From: Nitrospira lenta
GTDB lineage: Bacteria; Nitrospirota; Nitrospiria; Nitrospirales; Nitrospiraceae
NCBI GenBank assembly: GCA_945905765.1
Contig: CAMDPZ010000010.1
Span: forward strand, 1-44,493
Direction: 5' to 3'
Length of the DNA: 44,493 nt
Below, one piece after another: positions 1 to 8,650 of this stretch. Each line of letters begins with the position of its first letter. Within the stretch, counting starts at the first letter, position 1. The notes beneath the pieces are model-generated. The model was not told the origin of the DNA and ran no database searches. It worked only from the letters and a program-made list of their open reading frames with translations. The translations under genes and the position numbers were made by a program.

Positions 1-98
1 TCCTCGTCCTCGACCAGCCACAGGACCACGGCCCCGACGAGGGGGAGGAAGAGGATACAGGTCAGAATAGGAAATGTTGAGGCCAGTTCTTCTAACAT
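1..98 (-). CDS. nuoM: NADH-quinone oxidoreductase subunit M, N-terminal fragment
   Basis: Only the first 32 codons are in the window; the gene runs off the left edge. The ATG is at 98-96 and the peptide starts MLEELASTFPILTCILF, followed by a Leu/Val-rich stretch, which fits the first membrane helix of a NuoM-type proton-pumping antiporter subunit. It lies 9 nt downstream of the nuoL stop in the same orientation, the usual L-M order of complex I operons. The assignment rests mainly on this position. Whether a second nuoM copy follows, as in the 2M-type complex I reported for Nitrospira, cannot be seen here. Confidence 0.8.
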   Translation of the reverse strand, partial: MLEELASTFPILTCILFLPLVGAVVLWLVEDE

Positions 99-107
99 AC
101 AGTGTGC

Positions 108-2072
108 TTATAGTTGCATGATGAGCTGAATAATCACCGCTAACAGGAACAGGCCCGCCACCAGGATCGCGGCATAATGGTGCACCATCCCGCTTTGCAG
201 CTGCCGCCACTGTCTGGCGATGAGATGGTTGCCGTATCCGATCACGTTCAGGCCGCTGTAGACCACATACTTCTCCATCCAGGTCGAGCCGGCCGCGCCC
301 ATTTCCGCCATCTGAGCCACTCCGCGGACGAGGCCATCGATCACGGTGCGGTCGAACCAATCGAGCAGCTCTCCCAACTTTTTGGTCGGCTCCACAAAAA
401 GCCGGTCGTAGAGCTCATCGACGTAGTACTTGTCGAGCAATGTCTGATAGGCCACCTGAAACTTGGCCGCCAGCCGGTCCGGCGCCGAGAGGTTCACGCT
501 GTAGAAATAATGCGCGACGCCCCAACCGAGCAACGCGATCCCTGTGGCCACCATCATGAGCGTCAGCACCAGGCCGGTGCTCGCGGTATGTTCGGCTCCC
601 GCTCCCGCAACCGGCGCCAGGAATCCATGGAGCCAGCCATGCTCGGGAGGAAAGCCCAGAAGCCCGCCGAAAACGGACAGCACGCCCAACGCCATCAAGG
701 GGCCGACCATCACCATCGGCGATTCATGGACATGTTCCGCCGTATGGTGATCCATGCGGGACGTGCCGTAAAACGTCAGATAGGTCAGGCGGAACATATA
801 GAAGGAGGTCAGCAAGGCGCCGATGGCGGCCATGCCATACAAGAGATAATGCTCATGCGTGAAGGCATGGGCCAGAATTTCATCTTTGCTCCAGAACCCC
901 GCCAAGGGAGGAATGCCCGCGATGGCGATGGTGCCGATCAGGAACAGACGATAGGTCCAGGGGATCTTCGAGCTGAGGCCGCCCATCTTTCTGATGTCCT
1001 GCTCGCCAGATAGCGCGTGGATCACCGATCCGGCCGAGAGGAACAGGAGGGCCTTGAAGAAGGCATGGGTCATGAGGTGGAACACGGCGGCCGTATAGGC
1101 CCCGATCCCGCAACCCAGGAACATATAGCCAAGCTGGCTCACCGTCGAATAGGCCAGGACGCGTTTGATATCCGTTTGCACCAGGCCGATGGTCGCGGCA
1201 AAGAGGGCCGTGAGACCGCCGATGACGCCGACGATCGTCATGGCCGTGGGCGACAGATCGAAGATGGCATGGTTGCGCACGATCATGTAGACCCCGGCCG
1301 TCACCATCGTCGCGGCATGGATGAGGGCGCTGACAGGGGTCGGGCCCTCCATCGCATCGGGGAGCCAGGTATAGAGGGGCAACTGCGCGGACTTGCCGAC
1401 CGCGCCGACCAGCAGACAGAGCGCGATCGCCGTCGCCATGTCCGGAGAAAGCTGCCCGACCTGGGCGAAGACCTTCGTGTAATCGAGCGTCTTGAAATTG
1501 ATGAAAATCAGGAAGATGGCCAAGAGGAAGCCCGCATCGCCGATGCGGTTCACCACAAAGGCTTTCGAGGCGGCCTTCGCGGCGGAGACCTTGTCGTAGT
1601 AGTAGCCGATCAGGAGATAGGAGCAGAGCCCCACCCCTTCCCAGCCGATGAAGAGGACGAGATAGTTATTCCCCATGACGAGGAGCAGCATGGAGACCAT
1701 GAAGAGGTTCATGTACGTGAAGAAGCGGGTGAATCCCGCTTCCCCATGCATGTAGCCGACGGAATAGATATGGATCAGGAAACCGACGCCCGTCACCACC
1801 AGCAACATGATGCAGGTGAGCGGATCGACGAGATAGGCCAGATTGATCGTCAGATCGCCGCCGAAAATCCATTGGTAGGCGACGACTTCATGCGCGGCGC
1901 CGGTCTGGACGACGTCGACGAAGACGCCCAGCGTGCAGAGAAACGACAGACCCACCGATCCCCAGGCCAGGCGATGGGCGATCTCATGGGAATAGCGCTT
2001 GCCCGCGAGCCCGTTCAGGAGCACGGCCAGCAAAGGAAACACCGGAATCAGCTTGATCAATAAATCTGTCAC
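108..2072 (-). CDS. nuoL: NADH-quinone oxidoreductase subunit L
   Basis: Distal antiporter-like proton-pumping subunit of complex I in the cytoplasmic membrane, 654 aa, rather longer than the E. coli protein (about 613 aa). It is strongly hydrophobic throughout. The conserved Glu in GWEGVGLCSY (about residue 145) and Lys in GKSAQLPLYTW (about 227) are present, followed by the signature DAMEGPTPVSALIHAATMV. The C-terminal part (about 530-654) is a charged amphipathic stretch ending in one hydrophobic helix, matching the lateral helix of NuoL. The start is GTG at 2072-2070, one base after the nuoK stop, so translation is probably coupled. It belongs to the minus-strand nuo operon. Confidence 0.96.
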   Translation of the reverse strand: MTDLLIKLIPVFPLLAVLLNGLAGKRYSHEIAHRLAWGSVGLSFLCTLGVFVDVVQTGAAHEVVAYQWIFGGDLTINLAYLVDPLTCIMLLVVTGVGFLIHIYSVGYMHGEAGFTRFFTYMNLFMVSMLLLVMGNNYLVLFIGWEGVGLCSYLLIGYYYDKVSAAKAASKAFVVNRIGDAGFLLAIFLIFINFKTLDYTKVFAQVGQLSPDMATAIALCLLVGAVGKSAQLPLYTWLPDAMEGPTPVSALIHAATMVTAGVYMIVRNHAIFDLSPTAMTIVGVIGGLTALFAATIGLVQTDIKRVLAYSTVSQLGYMFLGCGIGAYTAAVFHLMTHAFFKALLFLSAGSVIHALSGEQDIRKMGGLSSKIPWTYRLFLIGTIAIAGIPPLAGFWSKDEILAHAFTHEHYLLYGMAAIGALLTSFYMFRLTYLTFYGTSRMDHHTAEHVHESPMVMVGPLMALGVLSVFGGLLGFPPEHGWLHGFLAPVAGAGAEHTASTGLVLTLMMVATGIALLGWGVAHYFYSVNLSAPDRLAAKFQVAYQTLLDKYYVDELYDRLFVEPTKKLGELLDWFDRTVIDGLVRGVAQMAEMGAAGSTWMEKYVVYSGLNVIGYGNHLIARQWRQLQSGMVHHYAAILVAGLFLLAVIIQLIMQL

Positions 2073-2073
2073 G

Positions 2074-2376
2074 TTACCACTTCAAAAGATTCATCTCGTC
2101 CACGTTCGTGGAGATCTTTCCACGGAACACGACGATGATAATGGCCAGCCCGATCGCCGCTTCCCCTGCTGCAATGGCAATGATAAAGAGGGCCACCAGT
2201 TGGCCTGCCATCGATTCCAGGTAGTAGGAAAAGGCGACGAGGTTGATATTGGCCGCGTTCAACATGATCTCGACGGACATCAACACGATGATGAAGTTCC
2301 GCCGGATCAATACGCCGAGCAGGCCGGTGAGAAAGAGGACGGCGCTGACGGCGACATATGCGCTTAAAGGAACCAT
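2074..2376 (-). CDS. nuoK: NADH-quinone oxidoreductase subunit K
   Basis: Small membrane subunit of complex I (100 aa, the normal length) with three predicted helices. Both buried glutamates known to matter for proton translocation in the family are visible: Glu36 in [10 protein letters not shown] and Glu72 in [10 protein letters not shown]. It contributes to the half-channel region beside NuoJ and NuoA. The ATG at 2376 has GAGG just upstream. It sits between nuoJ (30 nt upstream) and nuoL (1 nt downstream), the canonical order J-K-L. Confidence 0.97.
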   Translation of the reverse strand: MVPLSAYVAVSAVLFLTGLLGVLIRRNFIIVLMSVEIMLNAANINLVAFSYYLESMAGQLVALFIIAIAAGEAAIGLAIIIVVFRGKISTNVDEMNLLKW

Positions 2377-2406
2377 AGGCCTCGCGGACTGAACAGGGTG
2401 AACCCC

Positions 2407-2931
2407 TTACCTATCACGTTTGTCGACGACCGGCTTCGGCGTTTTCGCCAGCACGATCGCTCCGATGATGGCGCCCAACAGGAACACCCCGACAATTTCA
2501 AACTGCAACAGATAATCGCTGAACATCTTGATGCCGACTGCGTAAGTATCGCCGTCCTGGAGGACCGCCACCGTAGGGGCATCGCCCTTCGTTCCCTTGA
2601 AGGGCGAGCGCATCAGCAGAAACAGGACATAGGCCGATCCGATGGCAGCGGGCGCCAGGAAATACCGGTAGGAGGAATGGAAATACCGGTCGTCGGTTTT
2701 CAAATTCAAGAGCATCAACACGAAGAGATAGAGGACGAGGATCGCGCCGGCATAGACGATGACCTGCACGGCCCAGAGGAACTCGGCGTTGAGGAGGATG
2801 AAGAGTCCGGAGACATGGAGCAACAGGGCCAGGAGCGCCAGACCGCAATGGACCGGGTGCTTGAGCGCAACCGTCATCACGCCTGCCACGATGCTGGCCA
2901 ATGCGAAATACGTAAAAAAGACCACAACCAT
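2407..2931 (-). CDS. nuoJ: NADH-quinone oxidoreductase subunit J
   Basis: Membrane subunit of complex I, 174 aa, with five hydrophobic segments. The NuoJ-type core HPVHCGLALLALLLHVSGLF is followed by EFLWAVQVIVYAGAILVLYL, the conserved central helix with the Tyr-Ala-Gly-Ala motif. The C-terminal tail is short and polar (KPVVDKRDR). The ATG at 2931 lies 8 nt after the nuoI stop, so the two genes are almost certainly co-translated. No unusual features were seen. Confidence 0.96.
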   Translation of the reverse strand: MVVVFFTYFALASIVAGVMTVALKHPVHCGLALLALLLHVSGLFILLNAEFLWAVQVIVYAGAILVLYLFVLMLLNLKTDDRYFHSSYRYFLAPAAIGSAYVLFLLMRSPFKGTKGDAPTVAVLQDGDTYAVGIKMFSDYLLQFEIVGVFLLGAIIGAIVLAKTPKPVVDKRDR

Positions 2932-2939
2932 GAATCGAC

Positions 2940-3527
2940 TCAGCCCAAATGCTTCGGTGGTGGTTGAGTCGGCTTCAGCACCGATTGCGGGAAGTAATAC
3001 CGATACTCCCGGCTTTCCTCAACGTTCTTTTCCTGATTATGCGCGTACAAATATTTTTTTGCATCGTCGAGATGCCGCTCGCCGATATCGTACAGCCGCT
3101 TCTTATCGAACAGCAGGGTACGTTTGTCGTGCGTCGAAAACTCGTACATCTTCGTCATGGCCAAGGCGTTGACGGGACAGGCCTCGACGCAATAGCCGCA
3201 GAACACACATTTCGTAATGTCGATATAGAACTCGCTGGCGAACCGCTGCAGCGGGCGCTTCACATCTTCCGCGCTGACGACCTTGATGCAGCGGGAGGGG
3301 CAGGCGGCTTCGCAGAGGTCGCAGCCAACACAGCGCTCCTGATGGTCGTCGTAACGTAACAAAGCCAGTGCCCCCCGGTGCGTATCGGGGAGGATCCGCT
3401 GCTCCCGCGGATACTGGAAGGTGATGGGCTTGTGGAACATATGCTTGAACGTGACCTTCATCGCGCCCCAGATCTCATAGAACAGGGCGGCCTGGAAAAC
3501 TTTTTTAATCAGTACGGTGATACGCAT
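2940..3527 (-). CDS. nuoI: NADH-quinone oxidoreductase subunit I (2x 4Fe-4S)
   Basis: Peripheral-arm iron-sulfur subunit (195 aa) that passes electrons from the NuoG side towards NuoB. Two ferredoxin-type clusters are visible: CVGCDLCEAACP with C66, C69, C72 and C76, and CVFCGYCVEACP with C107, C110, C113 and C117. These are the ligands of clusters N6a and N6b. The N-terminus is amphipathic (FQAALFYEIWGAMKVTFKHM), as expected for the membrane-surface helix of NuoI. The ATG at 3527 has AGGAAA upstream. In canonical operons nuoH lies directly upstream of nuoI; here the upstream gene is nuoG, only 19 nt away, so nuoH is absent from its usual place. Confidence 0.97.
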   Translation of the reverse strand: MRITVLIKKVFQAALFYEIWGAMKVTFKHMFHKPITFQYPREQRILPDTHRGALALLRYDDHQERCVGCDLCEAACPSRCIKVVSAEDVKRPLQRFASEFYIDITKCVFCGYCVEACPVNALAMTKMYEFSTHDKRTLLFDKKRLYDIGERHLDDAKKYLYAHNQEKNVEESREYRYYFPQSVLKPTQPPPKHLG

Positions 3528-3546
3528 GTGCGTTTCCTGTTTCCCC

Positions 3547-6240
3547 TTACGCCTTGTCGATCGTCACACGGGTCTGCTTGAACGAGGGCACGCCGGTCGT
3601 CGGATCGACCTGGACCGCCATCAGATCTTTCACCGGAGGCTCGTTGAAATGCTCCGGGAAGAAACAGGTCTGCGGCGTAACGAACTGATCGGCCTGGACC
3701 GCCAATTGGAGCGATCCGCCGTCCGACGTGAGGCGCACCTTCGCTCCCTCATTCACTCCGAGCCGTTTCATATCTTGCGGATTCATCTTGAGCCGGCCGG
3801 TGTTGGGCGAAATCTTGATGAGACCCGGCGCTGCCGTGGACAGCTTGCCTGAATGATAGAGGACCTGCCCCATCAGCAGCGTAAAGGGCCGCTGGCCCTT
3901 AGGGGCTGGCGCAGAAGCTTGATAACGCGCCGAAACTTCTGAGGCATAGCCGCTGGACAGATAACGGTCCACCGCCGGCACGACTTTACGGGGTTGCCCG
4001 AGGTTGTAGTAGCCGGGGAGCAATTTCATGATTTCCGCTTGAATATCGTTCGAGGATTCATAGGCCCATTCGCAGCCCAACGCATTGGCCAGCGCCGTCA
4101 TGATGTGCCAATCCGGCAAACTTTCTCCGATCGGATCCATGGCCTCGCGAACACGGAGGACGCGGCCTTCCAGATTGGTAAAGGTGCCGTCCTTCTCCGC
4201 GGAGGTGCAGGCAGGCAGCACCGCATGGGCCATCCGGGCCGTGTCGGTCAGGAACGGATCCTGGACGACGAGCAACTCCAAACGGTCCAGCGCAGCGCGG
4301 ACTTCCATCGAAGCGGGCAACGTGGCCAGAGGATTTTCTCCGACCACATAGAGGGCGCGGATCTCGCCGCTCTTGCAGCGTTTGAGAATTTCGACAAGGT
4401 TCGCGCCGGATCCGGCCGCCGGGAGCGGCATATCCCAGGCCTTGCCGAAACGGTCGCGCGCGGCTTGATCGTTGAATGACGCTTGGCCGGGAAGGAATTC
4501 CGGCGCGACGCCCATGTCCACGGCGCCCTGCTCGTTCGGCTCTTCCGTCACGGTATTCACTCCGCAACCTGGCTGGCCCAGTTTGCCGGTGATCCAGGCG
4601 AGGTCGATCAGCTTCAGCACATTCTGATAACCATTGGCTTGGCGGACGATCCCCTCGGCGCAGAGGATGATGGAGCGGGGCGCTTCGGCGAAGATCGCGA
4701 CGGTGGTCCTCAAGGAATCGACCGACATGCCGGTCTGCGCCTCGATCCGCTCCAATGAAATATGAGCCACGGCGACCTTCAGGGCCTCGAACGCCCGCGG
4801 ATACTTTTTGACGCTCGCCTCGTCGATCAAGTCCAGTTCCAGCGCAGCCTTGATGAGTCCATCGATCACGAGCCCTTCCGTTCCCGGGTTGATCAGGACG
4901 GGATGGGACGCGAGCCGGGCCATGTTCGTCACGGTGGAATCGATCACGACCACCTGCGCCTGATACACGCGCAACGCTTCCTTGATGCGCACGGCCGTAA
5001 GCGGGTTCGTCTCCGTAATATTGGAGCCGATCACGATGATCGCCTTGGCCTTCGTCAGGTCTTCCCAATCGTTCGGGCTCCGCCCGATCCCCAAGGCCTG
5101 CCGGGAGGCATGGACGAAATTGAGATGGCCGTAGCGCGCGCTGCTGTCGAGATGGTTGGTCTTGAACCCGGTGCGCATGAGCTTCTGGAACAGATAGAGC
5201 TCTTCGTTGGTGCAGCGGGCGGTAATCAAGCCGGCAATCGCGTCCGGTCCATGCTTCCGCTGGATGTCGGCGAATCGCTCGGACACAACGTGCATGGCTT
5301 CGAGCCAGGGGGTCGGCGCGAGCTGATTGCCCTTGCGGAGCAGCGGCTGCTTCAACCGGGCCTGGCTATCGATATACTCGAACCCGAAGCGCCCCCGCAC
5401 GCACAATCCTCCATGGCCCTTGGCCGTGTCGGCCCGGTCGCCCCATTTATTCTTCCAGGAGAGAGGCGAGGTCACGCGCACGACTTCGGCGTCCTTAGTC
5501 TCAAGATGCATCTGGCAGCCGTCCCCGCAGTAGTTGCAGGTCGTGGTGGTCTTTTTCATCTGCCAGGGCTTGTACAGATACTTGGAGAACTTGTTCGTGA
5601 TGGCGCCGACCGGACAGACCGCGAGGCAATCGCCGCAGAATTCGCAGGACAGCGCCACGTCGCCCTTCGGCACGACTTGATTGAACCCGCCCTTCTTCAT
5701 GAACTGGAGCACGTCGATCATCAGCACGTCCTTGCAGACGTTAATGCATTCCGCGCAGGCGATGCAGCGGTTCATGTTGAAGTCGAGCACCGGGCTGCGG
5801 GTATCTTCCGGAATAAATTTCTGTTTCGCGTTGGGCAGGTTCGTGACCCCATGCTGGAACGCCATGTCTTGCAGTTCGCAATGGCCGTCGGCGTCGCAGA
5901 CCGGGCAATCGAGCGGATGGACCGAGAGATGCTTCTCCACCGCTTTCTTCCTGGCCAGGAAGAGATCCTCTCCCTCGGTTCGGATGATCATGCCGGCTGC
6001 CGCCTTGGCGGTGCAGGAACGGACCGGCGCTTTCTTGCCTTCCTGCATGACCAGACACATGCCGCAGGAGCCGAAGGGATCGAACGTATAGTGGTAGCAC
6101 ATGGCCGGAATGATCTTGCCCGTGCTGGAGATTACGTCGTACAGCGACACGCCGTCCTTGGCGGTCACGGTCTTCCCATCGATCGACAGTTCGATCGTGG
6201 TGGCTTCCACGTCAGGATTGGTTGCTGGCTTTAAACCCAT
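3547..6240 (-). CDS. nuoG: NADH-quinone oxidoreductase subunit G, formate-dehydrogenase-like
   Basis: Large iron-sulfur/molybdopterin-fold subunit, 897 aa. In order: a 2Fe-2S domain (C48, C59, C62, C76), a His-Cys3 4Fe-4S site (H108, C112, C115, C121), two ferredoxin-type 4Fe-4S sites (from about C159 and C199), a further CNYCGDGC...C site (C235, C238, C242, C280) like N7 of NuoG or the first cluster of formate dehydrogenase, then a molybdopterin oxidoreductase domain. The region is FDH-like (ARCTNEELYLFQKL), but where FDH has RLCH or RLUH this protein has RYGH (Gly371), so the Mo ligand is missing. That argues for a structural NuoG, not a formate dehydrogenase. The start at 6240 has GGAG 7 nt upstream; an ATG 30 nt further upstream falls in the repeat and is less likely. 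Confidence 0.9.
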   Translation of the reverse strand: MGLKPATNPDVEATTIELSIDGKTVTAKDGVSLYDVISSTGKIIPAMCYHYTFDPFGSCGMCLVMQEGKKAPVRSCTAKAAAGMIIRTEGEDLFLARKKAVEKHLSVHPLDCPVCDADGHCELQDMAFQHGVTNLPNAKQKFIPEDTRSPVLDFNMNRCIACAECINVCKDVLMIDVLQFMKKGGFNQVVPKGDVALSCEFCGDCLAVCPVGAITNKFSKYLYKPWQMKKTTTTCNYCGDGCQMHLETKDAEVVRVTSPLSWKNKWGDRADTAKGHGGLCVRGRFGFEYIDSQARLKQPLLRKGNQLAPTPWLEAMHVVSERFADIQRKHGPDAIAGLITARCTNEELYLFQKLMRTGFKTNHLDSSARYGHLNFVHASRQALGIGRSPNDWEDLTKAKAIIVIGSNITETNPLTAVRIKEALRVYQAQVVVIDSTVTNMARLASHPVLINPGTEGLVIDGLIKAALELDLIDEASVKKYPRAFEALKVAVAHISLERIEAQTGMSVDSLRTTVAIFAEAPRSIILCAEGIVRQANGYQNVLKLIDLAWITGKLGQPGCGVNTVTEEPNEQGAVDMGVAPEFLPGQASFNDQAARDRFGKAWDMPLPAAGSGANLVEILKRCKSGEIRALYVVGENPLATLPASMEVRAALDRLELLVVQDPFLTDTARMAHAVLPACTSAEKDGTFTNLEGRVLRVREAMDPIGESLPDWHIMTALANALGCEWAYESSNDIQAEIMKLLPGYYNLGQPRKVVPAVDRYLSSGYASEVSARYQASAPAPKGQRPFTLLMGQVLYHSGKLSTAAPGLIKISPNTGRLKMNPQDMKRLGVNEGAKVRLTSDGGSLQLAVQADQFVTPQTCFFPEHFNEPPVKDLMAVQVDPTTGVPSFKQTRVTIDKA

Positions 6241-6255
6241 GTTTCGGCTCCACCG

Positions 6256-6345
6256 CTGAACGATGAACATTGAACGATGAACAGGGAGACAGAGGTCGTC
6301 AGTTCTTGATTACGTTCAGCGTTCATCATTCATCGCTCATCATTG
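6256..6345 (-). repeat. heptamer-phased inverted repeat between nuoD and nuoG
   Basis: The left arm (6256-6284) consists of TGAACGA / TGAACAT / TGAACGA / TGAACAG. The right arm (6313-6345) is its approximate reverse complement, with units such as TTCATCA and TTCATCG. About 20 of 25 core positions can pair, giving a long imperfect hairpin with a loop of about 28 nt. It fills nearly the whole nuoD-nuoG gap, so it should be transcribed in the operon mRNA. Three further elements of the same design occur at 16196, 37133 and 37356. Confidence 0.75.
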
Positions 6346-6346
6346 T

Positions 6347-7591
6347 CTACCGGTCGCACTCACCCATCACAATGTCGTAGGTCCCGAAGAGCGTGATCGC
6401 GTCGGCGATCATATAGCCCCTGGACATATAGTCGAACGCGCCCATGTGGATGAAAGAGGGGGCGCGAATCTTCAAGCGGTAGGGTTTCCCGCCGCCGACG
6501 CTGACGATATAAAAGCCCAGTTCGCCCTTATGCGCTTCGGTGCCGCAATAGATCTCTCCCGGAGGCGCATCGAACCCCTGGGAGAAAAGCTTGAAATGCT
6601 GGATCATCGATTCCAGATTCGTAAAGACTCGCTCTTTCGGCGGCATGGTGACGCTGGGCACCTCGGCCATAATGGGGCCGTCCTGCATCTGCTCCAGACA
6701 TTGCCGGATGATCTTCACGCTTTCATAAAGCTCCTGCACGCGAATCCAGTACCGGTCGTAGGTGTCGCCGTTCTTGCCGAGCGGCACGCTGAATTCGCAC
6801 TTCGGGTAAGCCGAATAGGGCTCAGCCTTCCGAAGATCGTAGTCGACGCCCGAGCCACGAAGCGTCGGGCCGCTCAGCCCGAAACTCACGGCATCTTCCG
6901 CCGAGATCACCGCCACGCCCTTCGTCCGCGCCACCCAGATCCGGTTCGTCTCCAGGAAGACGATGTACTCGTCGATTTTCGGCGGGAAATAGTCCAGGAA
7001 CTGCTTCAACTTGTCGAGCAGCGACGCGGTAAAGTCCCGCTCAACGCCGCCGATACGGTACCAGCTGGTCGTGAGCCGCGCGCCGCAGAGCTCGTCGAAC
7101 CAATCCAGCAGAATTTCCCGGTCGCGGAAACAATAGAAGAAGACGGTCATCGCGCCGATATCGAGGGCCTGGGTGCCGAGCCAGAACTGATGGCCGATGA
7201 TCCGCTGCACCTCCGCTACGATCGTGCGCAGGTATTCCGCGCGATCCGGCACGGTGATATTCATGAGCTTTTCGACCGCGCGGCAGTAGGCGAAGTTGTT
7301 GTACATCGCGCAGACATAGTCGAGCCGGTCCGTATGGGGAATGAACTGGTGGTAGGTGCCGTCTTCCGCGAGCTTCTCCACGCCACGATGGAGGAATCCC
7401 AGCACGGGGGTCGACTTGACGAGGCGCTCGCCTTCCAGCTCAAGAATGACCTTCAGCACACCATGGGTGCTCGGATGCTGAGGCCCCATGTTGAGCAGGA
7501 GCTCTTCCGTCCGCAGGGTCGGCAGCGTCTCGCTTTCCGGATGGGCCGGATCGACCTTATAGACGGTTGTACGTTGATCTTCAAAAGCCAT
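6347..7591 (-). CDS. nuoD: NADH-quinone oxidoreductase subunit D
   Basis: The 49-kDa subunit of the peripheral arm (414 aa), lining the quinone pocket with NuoB. Family motifs are clear: NMGPQHPSTHGVLKV near the N-terminus, HRGVEKLAE, the HTDRLDYVCAMYNN stretch, and a C-terminus ending in DIVMGECDR. Length is normal for a stand-alone NuoD and it is not fused to NuoC. The ATG at 7591 lies 17 nt downstream of the nuoC stop. After its stop comes the inverted repeat and then nuoG rather than nuoE-nuoF. Confidence 0.97.
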   Translation of the reverse strand: MAFEDQRTTVYKVDPAHPESETLPTLRTEELLLNMGPQHPSTHGVLKVILELEGERLVKSTPVLGFLHRGVEKLAEDGTYHQFIPHTDRLDYVCAMYNNFAYCRAVEKLMNITVPDRAEYLRTIVAEVQRIIGHQFWLGTQALDIGAMTVFFYCFRDREILLDWFDELCGARLTTSWYRIGGVERDFTASLLDKLKQFLDYFPPKIDEYIVFLETNRIWVARTKGVAVISAEDAVSFGLSGPTLRGSGVDYDLRKAEPYSAYPKCEFSVPLGKNGDTYDRYWIRVQELYESVKIIRQCLEQMQDGPIMAEVPSVTMPPKERVFTNLESMIQHFKLFSQGFDAPPGEIYCGTEAHKGELGFYIVSVGGGKPYRLKIRAPSFIHMGAFDYMSRGYMIADAITLFGTYDIVMGECDR

Positions 7592-7608
7592 CGTCTATCC
7601 TACAGGGC

Positions 7609-8112
7609 CTACCGGGCCGTTTCGTCCAGGAATTCGAACGTGTCGCGCCAGCCCTTGCCGCGCAGCGGAAAATCTTTTCGCAGCGGATAGCCTTCGGTGT
7701 AATCGTCCGGCATGAGGATCCGGCGGAGGTCCGGGTGGTTCCGGAAACGGATGCCCATCATGTCGTACACCTCGCGCTCCATGAAGTCCGCGCCCTTCCA
7801 GAGATCCGTCAGCGAATCCACGATGCAATCCGATTCCGGCGTCCTGGTTTTAAGGCGGATGCGCTGGCGCTTCTTGATCGAATAAAACTCGTACACGACT
7901 TCGAACCGCTCGTCATCGTCAGGCCAATCGACCGAACTCACATGCACGATGTAGTCGAAGTCCATGGCTGGGTCGTCATGAAGAAACTGCGCCACCTCGT
8001 GGAGCCGCTCCCGCGGCACGGTCACAGCAAGCTCGCCGCGCCACTCGACGATTTTCGTCAAGCCGACGGGGAACGCATCCTGGAGCTGGCTGATCACGTA
8101 CGGCAATGACAT
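7609..8112 (-). CDS. nuoC: NADH-quinone oxidoreductase subunit C
   Basis: The 30-kDa subunit of the hydrophilic arm, 167 aa. The family signature is visible as EREVYDMMGIRFRNHPDLRR, followed by the typical MPDDYTEGYPLRKDFPLRG ending. It is separate from nuoD, as in many non-proteobacterial complex I operons. The ATG at 8112 is 10 nt after the nuoB stop. No odd features were seen. Confidence 0.97.
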   Translation of the reverse strand: MSLPYVISQLQDAFPVGLTKIVEWRGELAVTVPRERLHEVAQFLHDDPAMDFDYIVHVSSVDWPDDDERFEVVYEFYSIKKRQRIRLKTRTPESDCIVDSLTDLWKGADFMEREVYDMMGIRFRNHPDLRRILMPDDYTEGYPLRKDFPLRGKGWRDTFEFLDETAR

Positions 8113-8122
8113 GGATCGAATC

Positions 8123-8650
8123 CTATACCTTATAGCCCGGCCGGACCTGTTCCGGCTGTTTCAGGAACACGCGCTTCTGCATGATCCGCTCTTGCAATTT
8201 CAGGATGCCGTCGAAGAGCGCCTCCGGCGTCGGAGGGCAGCCCGGCACATAGATATCCACCGGCACAAAACGATCGACGCCCTGGACGACGCTGTAACTG
8301 TCGTAGATATTTCCCGACGTGGCGCAGGAGCCCATCGCAATGACGTATTTCGGCTCCGGCATCTGATCGTAAATTTTCCGGATGACTGGCGCCATCCGGC
8401 GGCAGACGGTCCCGGCCACGATCATCAAGTCGGACTGCCGTGGCGAGGCCCGGAAGACGCCGGCTCCATACCGGTCCATGTCGTAACGTGACGACACGGC
8501 GGCGATCATCTCGATCGCGCAACAGGCCAGGCCGAACGTCATCGGCCAGAGCGAACCCTTGCGGGCCCAATTGACAGCTTTTTCGACCGTGGTGGTCACG
8601 ACGTCCGGCGTGCCATCCTTGTCGTGCCGACCGATTTGGATCAGTCCCAT
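8123..8650 (-). CDS. nuoB: NADH-quinone oxidoreductase subunit B
   Basis: Subunit carrying cluster N2, the last iron-sulfur centre before quinone; 175 aa. The tandem cysteines C43-C44 ([10 protein letters not shown]), C109 (GSCATSGN) and C138 ([10 protein letters not shown]) are the expected N2 ligands. The frame is open upstream to 8869, but that portion is out-of-frame nuoA. MGLIQIG at 8650 is the sensible start because it overlaps the nuoA stop by 10 nt (ATGGGACTGA), a common coupled arrangement. Confidence 0.96.
   Translation of the reverse strand: MGLIQIGRHDKDGTPDVVTTTVEKAVNWARKGSLWPMTFGLACCAIEMIAAVSSRYDMDRYGAGVFRASPRQSDLMIVAGTVCRRMAPVIRKIYDQMPEPKYVIAMGSCATSGNIYDSYSVVQGVDRFVPVDIYVPGCPPTPEALFDGILKLQERIMQKRVFLKQPEQVRPGYKV

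Noticed and set aside
4762-6234. Long plus-strand open frame (490 codons) opposite nuoG
   Set aside because: Antisense to a gene with diagnostic motifs; composition rich in Arg, His, Gly and Asp without recognisable domains, typical of GC-rich shadow frames. The same applies to frames opposite nuoL (1017-2063) and tig (30624-31952).
3547-6240. nuoG as a formate dehydrogenase alpha subunit
   Set aside because: Sequence is FDH-like, but the Cys/Sec metal ligand position is Gly (RYGH), and the gene lies inside a complex I operon.
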